A DNA stretch of 7,787 nt, taken from Ruminococcaceae bacterium UBA5450 (GTDB lineage Bacteria; Bacillota; Clostridia; Oscillospirales; Acutalibacteraceae). Below are positions 5,555-7,787 of the stretch, piece by piece (within the stretch, counting starts at the first letter, position 1; every line of letters begins with the position of its first letter). Where the stretch lies: the NCBI GenBank assembly GCA_002424295.1, contig DIQY01000021.1, positions 26,301-34,087 of the forward strand. Direction: 5' to 3'. The position numbers and the translations under genes were made by a program. Below the pieces are notes generated by a model. The model was not told the DNA's origin. It did not search any database and saw only the letters and a list, made by a program, of their open reading frames with translations.

Positions 5555-5698
5555 TTAACGCTTCGTATTAGGTCCAAGAGCTACTTTCTTGGTATTGTGT
5601 TCTTCATTCTGATTTTTAACGTGAGTCGACCGATTTGGGTTTTCTGTACTTTCTGCATTGCTCTTTAAATCATCTGTTTTATTTTTTCCTTTTTCCAT
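5555..5698 (-). CDS. Small hydrophilic protein of unknown function (47 residues)
   Basis: The ORF starts with ATG (5696-5698) and ends with TAA (5555-5557). It encodes 47 residues beginning MEKGKNKTDDLKSNAEST and ending KKVALGPNTKR. GAGGTGA at 5705-5711 is a good ribosome binding site, about 6 bases before the ATG, and a strong hairpin follows the stop, so this looks like a real single-gene transcript. The product is very polar, rich in Lys, Asn, Thr, Glu and Ser, has no cysteine, tryptophan, tyrosine or phenylalanine, and shows no membrane segment or signal peptide; it is probably disordered. That composition is reminiscent of small spore-associated proteins of Firmicutes, but I see none of the known SASP motifs. 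I do not assign a function. Confidence 0.72.
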   Translation of the reverse strand: MEKGKNKTDDLKSNAESTENPNRSTHVKNQNEEHNTKKVALGPNTKR

Positions 5699-5723
5699 AA
5701 GGGTTCACCTCTTTATCGTAATT

Positions 5724-5729
5724 AGTATA
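5724..5729 (-). promoter_or_regulatory. Possible -10 element of the small protein gene
   Basis: Read on the minus strand, TATACT (5724-5729) lies 25 bases before the ATG, one mismatch from the consensus -10. No good TTGACA stands 16-18 bases upstream. A sporulation sigma factor promoter is conceivable but cannot be shown from this one element. The rest of 5699-5831 holds only the hairpin at 5785-5803. Confidence 0.35.
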
Positions 5730-5777
5730 ACCAAAAGCTCTATTTTTTACGAAAAAGGATAAATGGGAATTTCTGCA

Positions 5778-5803
5778 AAAATAATTGCTGATAAAAACAG
5801 CAA
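5778..5803 (-). terminator. Weak intrinsic terminator of the thiD-cytX operon
   Basis: On the minus strand TTGCTG (5798-5803) pairs with CAGCAA (5785-5790) around a 7-base loop and is followed by TTATTTTT. The stem is only 6 bp. Its position, 28 bases past the cytX stop, and the T-tract support a terminator. Confidence 0.5.
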
Positions 5804-5831
5804 CACCGATCAGAATAAACAGCTTTGATTT

Positions 5832-6998
5832 TTAACCAACTTTTCTATTGGAAATTTTACGCACAATAATACAAAGAAGCATGGTCACTAGCATATCCGG
5901 CAAAGTACATCCAACTGGAATATCAACCGTCATAAGGAATCGATAAAAAATGAATCCAACAACCCATATGATCCCATTGACCGTATCCAGTCTGCTTTCT
6001 CCACAATCCCGCTTTAGTATAAAGTAATCCGCAATCTGTACGGCAATCATCGGAACAAATACGGACCCAATCAGATAAAGAAAATCGGTAATATTATCCA
6101 TTGGGAACAAAATTGCACAAACAGTTCCGATCACTGCAACAACCATGGCGGCATGCTTTCCGTTAATTTTTTTTGACAATGTTTCCGCAGATATTCCTGC
6201 GCTCCACGCGTCAAGAAAAGTAGTCGTCACGGTAGATAAAATTAAGATGAGCAGTGCGGCTATCCCAAGCCCCGCTTTCACCATGATAGAAGCAATATCC
6301 GATTTGCCGGTAAAAATTGCTGCCCCCATTCCAATGACATACATCCAGCAACTCACAAAGGCATAAGTAATCGTGCTCACCAAGGTTGCCGCAAACGGCT
6401 TCTCCGCTTCGCGCGTATAATCTGAAATCAGCGGAAGCCACGAAATAGGCATTGCTACAGCAAGTTCAACGGCCGCCCCAAATGTAATCGTTTCCGTTGA
6501 TTCTGCCGACGAAAACTGATTCTGAAAAATTACGAAACACAAGATGATCGTTAAAATAAAAAGTGCTGCCATCGCAATTTTGTTGATCCAGCCAAGATTT
6601 TCAACTCCAACAGCGATCCACACAAGGATCAGCCCACCAATCACAACGCACCAAACCCATGCTCCGGAATCAACCACTCCATTTGCCGCCAAGGCGCCAT
6701 CGTAGATCATAATCGCTGTCCAGCCAACCAACTGCAGAATATTTAAAGCAGCAAAAAACAATCCGCCGATTCTTCCAAAACTCAGCCCAACTGTTCCCAT
6801 TGCACTTCGTTTGCTGCGTCCACCAATCAGTCCTGCAAAAAGCAGCATACTGCAGCCGATCACATGACCGATGAGAATCGCGAGCAGTCCTTTTAAAAAA
6901 CCAAGCGGTGCAAAATAAGTACCGGTCAGAATTTCTGCGATGGAAACCCCGGCGCCAAACCAGATTAAACCATTTTGGAAAGTCGAAGTTTTCTTCAT
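5832..6998 (-). CDS. cytX: Putative hydroxymethylpyrimidine permease CytX (NCS1 family)
   Basis: The 388-residue, very hydrophobic protein belongs to the NCS1 nucleobase/cation symporters. The CytX branch is thought to import hydroxymethylpyrimidine, the pyrimidine part of thiamin. Features are the N-terminal WFGAGVSIAEILTGTYFAPLG (13-33), the loop GGRSKRSAMG (59-68), LNILQLVGWTAIMIYDG (85-101) in the third helix, PISWLPLISDYTR (184-196), a family-typical motif, and TTTFLDAWSAGIS (258-270). I count about 12 membrane segments, the usual NCS1 number, and a normal length. Its ATG shares one base with the thiD stop (TGATG), and AGGAG (7007-7011) within thiD serves as ribosome binding site, so the two are translationally coupled. 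The thiD link is the main reason to prefer hydroxymethylpyrimidine over cytosine as substrate. Confidence 0.88.
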   Translation of the reverse strand: MKKTSTFQNGLIWFGAGVSIAEILTGTYFAPLGFLKGLLAILIGHVIGCSMLLFAGLIGGRSKRSAMGTVGLSFGRIGGLFFAALNILQLVGWTAIMIYDGALAANGVVDSGAWVWCVVIGGLILVWIAVGVENLGWINKIAMAALFILTIILCFVIFQNQFSSAESTETITFGAAVELAVAMPISWLPLISDYTREAEKPFAATLVSTITYAFVSCWMYVIGMGAAIFTGKSDIASIMVKAGLGIAALLILILSTVTTTFLDAWSAGISAETLSKKINGKHAAMVVAVIGTVCAILFPMDNITDFLYLIGSVFVPMIAVQIADYFILKRDCGESRLDTVNGIIWVVGFIFYRFLMTVDIPVGCTLPDMLVTMLLCIIVRKISNRKVG

Positions 6999-7787
6999 CA
7001 GGCTTTCTCCTCTCGGTAGGCAGATTGTAGATCGAAGGCATGATCCATTGGGCCGCTTCCCTTTCCAAGATTCAACATCGCACTAAGCGCACCGGAAAGA
7101 TAGGCTTTCGCTTTGCTGACCGATTGATTCAAATCATATCCTTTTGCAAGATTTGCTGCAATCGCGCTCGAAAGCGTACAGCCTGTTCCGTGGGTGTTCG
7201 GATTGTTGATCCGTTTCCCCTCAAACCACTGATATTCACCGTTTCGGTACAAAAGATCATTTGCATCATTTAATCGATGTCCGCCTTTGCACAACACAGC
7301 GCATGAATAAGTCTCACTGATCATTTTTGCAGCCGTTATCATCTCCTGAGGAGAGGAAATCTTTTGTCCTGACAAGGTCTCTGCTTCTGGAATATTTGGA
7401 GTTAATACAGTTGCAATTGGCAGAAGTTTTGCTTTTAAAGTAGCCACTGCATCATCCGAAATCAACTTTGAGCCGCTCGTAGATACCATAACAGGATCCA
7501 CTACAATTTTCTGAGCTTTATAAAACTGCAGCCGCTCTGTGATCACTTCAATCAGAGCAGAAGAAGCTACCATACCAATTTTTACGGCATCAGGCCGTAT
7601 ATCCGTAAAGATGCTGTCTATCTGCTTTTTCAAGAACTCAGGACTCACTTCAAAAATTCCCTGCACGCCGGTTGTGTTCTGGGCTGTCAAAGCCGTAATC
7701 GCGCTCATGGCAAATACGCCATTTAGCGTCATGGTTTTGATATCCGCTTGAATACCGGCGCCTCCGCTGGAATCGCTTCCGGCGATT
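6998..7787 (-). CDS. thiD: Hydroxymethylpyrimidine/phosphomethylpyrimidine kinase ThiD (N-terminus cut by window edge)
   Basis: ThiD phosphorylates 4-amino-5-hydroxymethyl-2-methylpyrimidine (HMP) twice to HMP diphosphate, the pyrimidine substrate of thiamin phosphate synthase. The 262 visible residues begin IAGSDSSGGAGIQAD, normally residues 7-21 of the family, so only about six residues lie beyond 7787. The internal ATG at 7732 (MTLNGVFAMS) is not the start, since the conserved ribokinase-fold GSDSSGGAG loop lies upstream in the same frame. Counting from the first visible residue: DPVM at 97-100, TPNIPEAE at 129-136, KGGH at 167-170, and the anion-hole/catalytic HGTGCT at 199-204 with the family cysteine. 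The protein is complete at its C-terminus and appears active. It is the upstream gene of a pair with cytX, giving import and phosphorylation of HMP. The promoter is outside the window. Confidence 0.96.
   Translation of the reverse strand, partial: IAGSDSSGGAGIQADIKTMTLNGVFAMSAITALTAQNTTGVQGIFEVSPEFLKKQIDSIFTDIRPDAVKIGMVASSALIEVITERLQFYKAQKIVVDPVMVSTSGSKLISDDAVATLKAKLLPIATVLTPNIPEAETLSGQKISSPQEMITAAKMISETYSCAVLCKGGHRLNDANDLLYRNGEYQWFEGKRINNPNTHGTGCTLSSAIAANLAKGYDLNQSVSKAKAYLSGALSAMLNLGKGSGPMDHAFDLQSAYREEKA

Noticed and set aside
7730..7732. ATG at 7732 as the start of ThiD
   Set aside because: The frame continues upstream with the conserved IAGSDSSGGAGIQAD, so this ATG is internal.
1..7787. 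Mobile element, CRISPR array, toxin-antitoxin or defence system
   Set aside because: I found no direct repeat arrays, transposase-like frames, terminal inverted repeats or known defence motifs; all substantial frames match housekeeping or metabolic families.

Overview
The window looks like chromosomal core sequence from a low-to-mid GC Firmicute, most likely class Clostridia. The evidence is the order SRP RNA - dnaX - ybaB - recR, strong AGGAGG-type ribosome binding sites, a TTG start, a CCA-encoding one-piece tmRNA with a Staphylococcus-like tag (EKSS...AVAA), and a short spore-former-style hydrophilic protein. I cannot name the genus.

Left part, + strand (1-3796). The window opens inside the 3' half of the SRP RNA. 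An operon-like run follows: dnaX (clamp loader gamma/tau, true start at the GTG at 140), ybaB/ebfC (nucleoid-associated), recR (recombination mediator, start immediately after the ybaB stop) and smpB (TTG start). The tmRNA gene ssrA comes next with its own extended -10 promoter and a strong terminator. DNA replication and repair therefore sit beside ribosome rescue, and SmpB and tmRNA, which work as one complex, are neighbours. dnaX carries an A AAA AAA heptamer in the correct register for a -1 frameshift, which would yield a gamma-like short product of about 420 residues.

Middle part, - strand (3856-5698). A hairpin that may terminate in both directions separates the converging halves. Three separately terminated genes follow: a four-helix membrane protein with two His pairs spaced 14 residues apart (predicted di-heme) fused to a flavinylation-type FMN-binding domain; a TspO/MBR protein; and a 47-residue hydrophilic protein of unknown function ending in LGPNTKR.

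Right part, - strand (5785-7787). A thiamin salvage operon, thiD (cut by the window edge, only about six N-terminal residues missing) and cytX (NCS1-type hydroxymethylpyrimidine permease), overlaps by one base (TGATG). Its promoter, and any TPP riboswitch, would lie beyond the right edge.

No mobile elements, CRISPR arrays, tRNAs or rRNAs were seen. The window is mostly conserved housekeeping sequence. The less routine items are the possible dnaX recoding site, the di-heme/FMN protein beside TspO, tmRNA oddities (leader hairpin, T-loop C55) and the small orphan protein.
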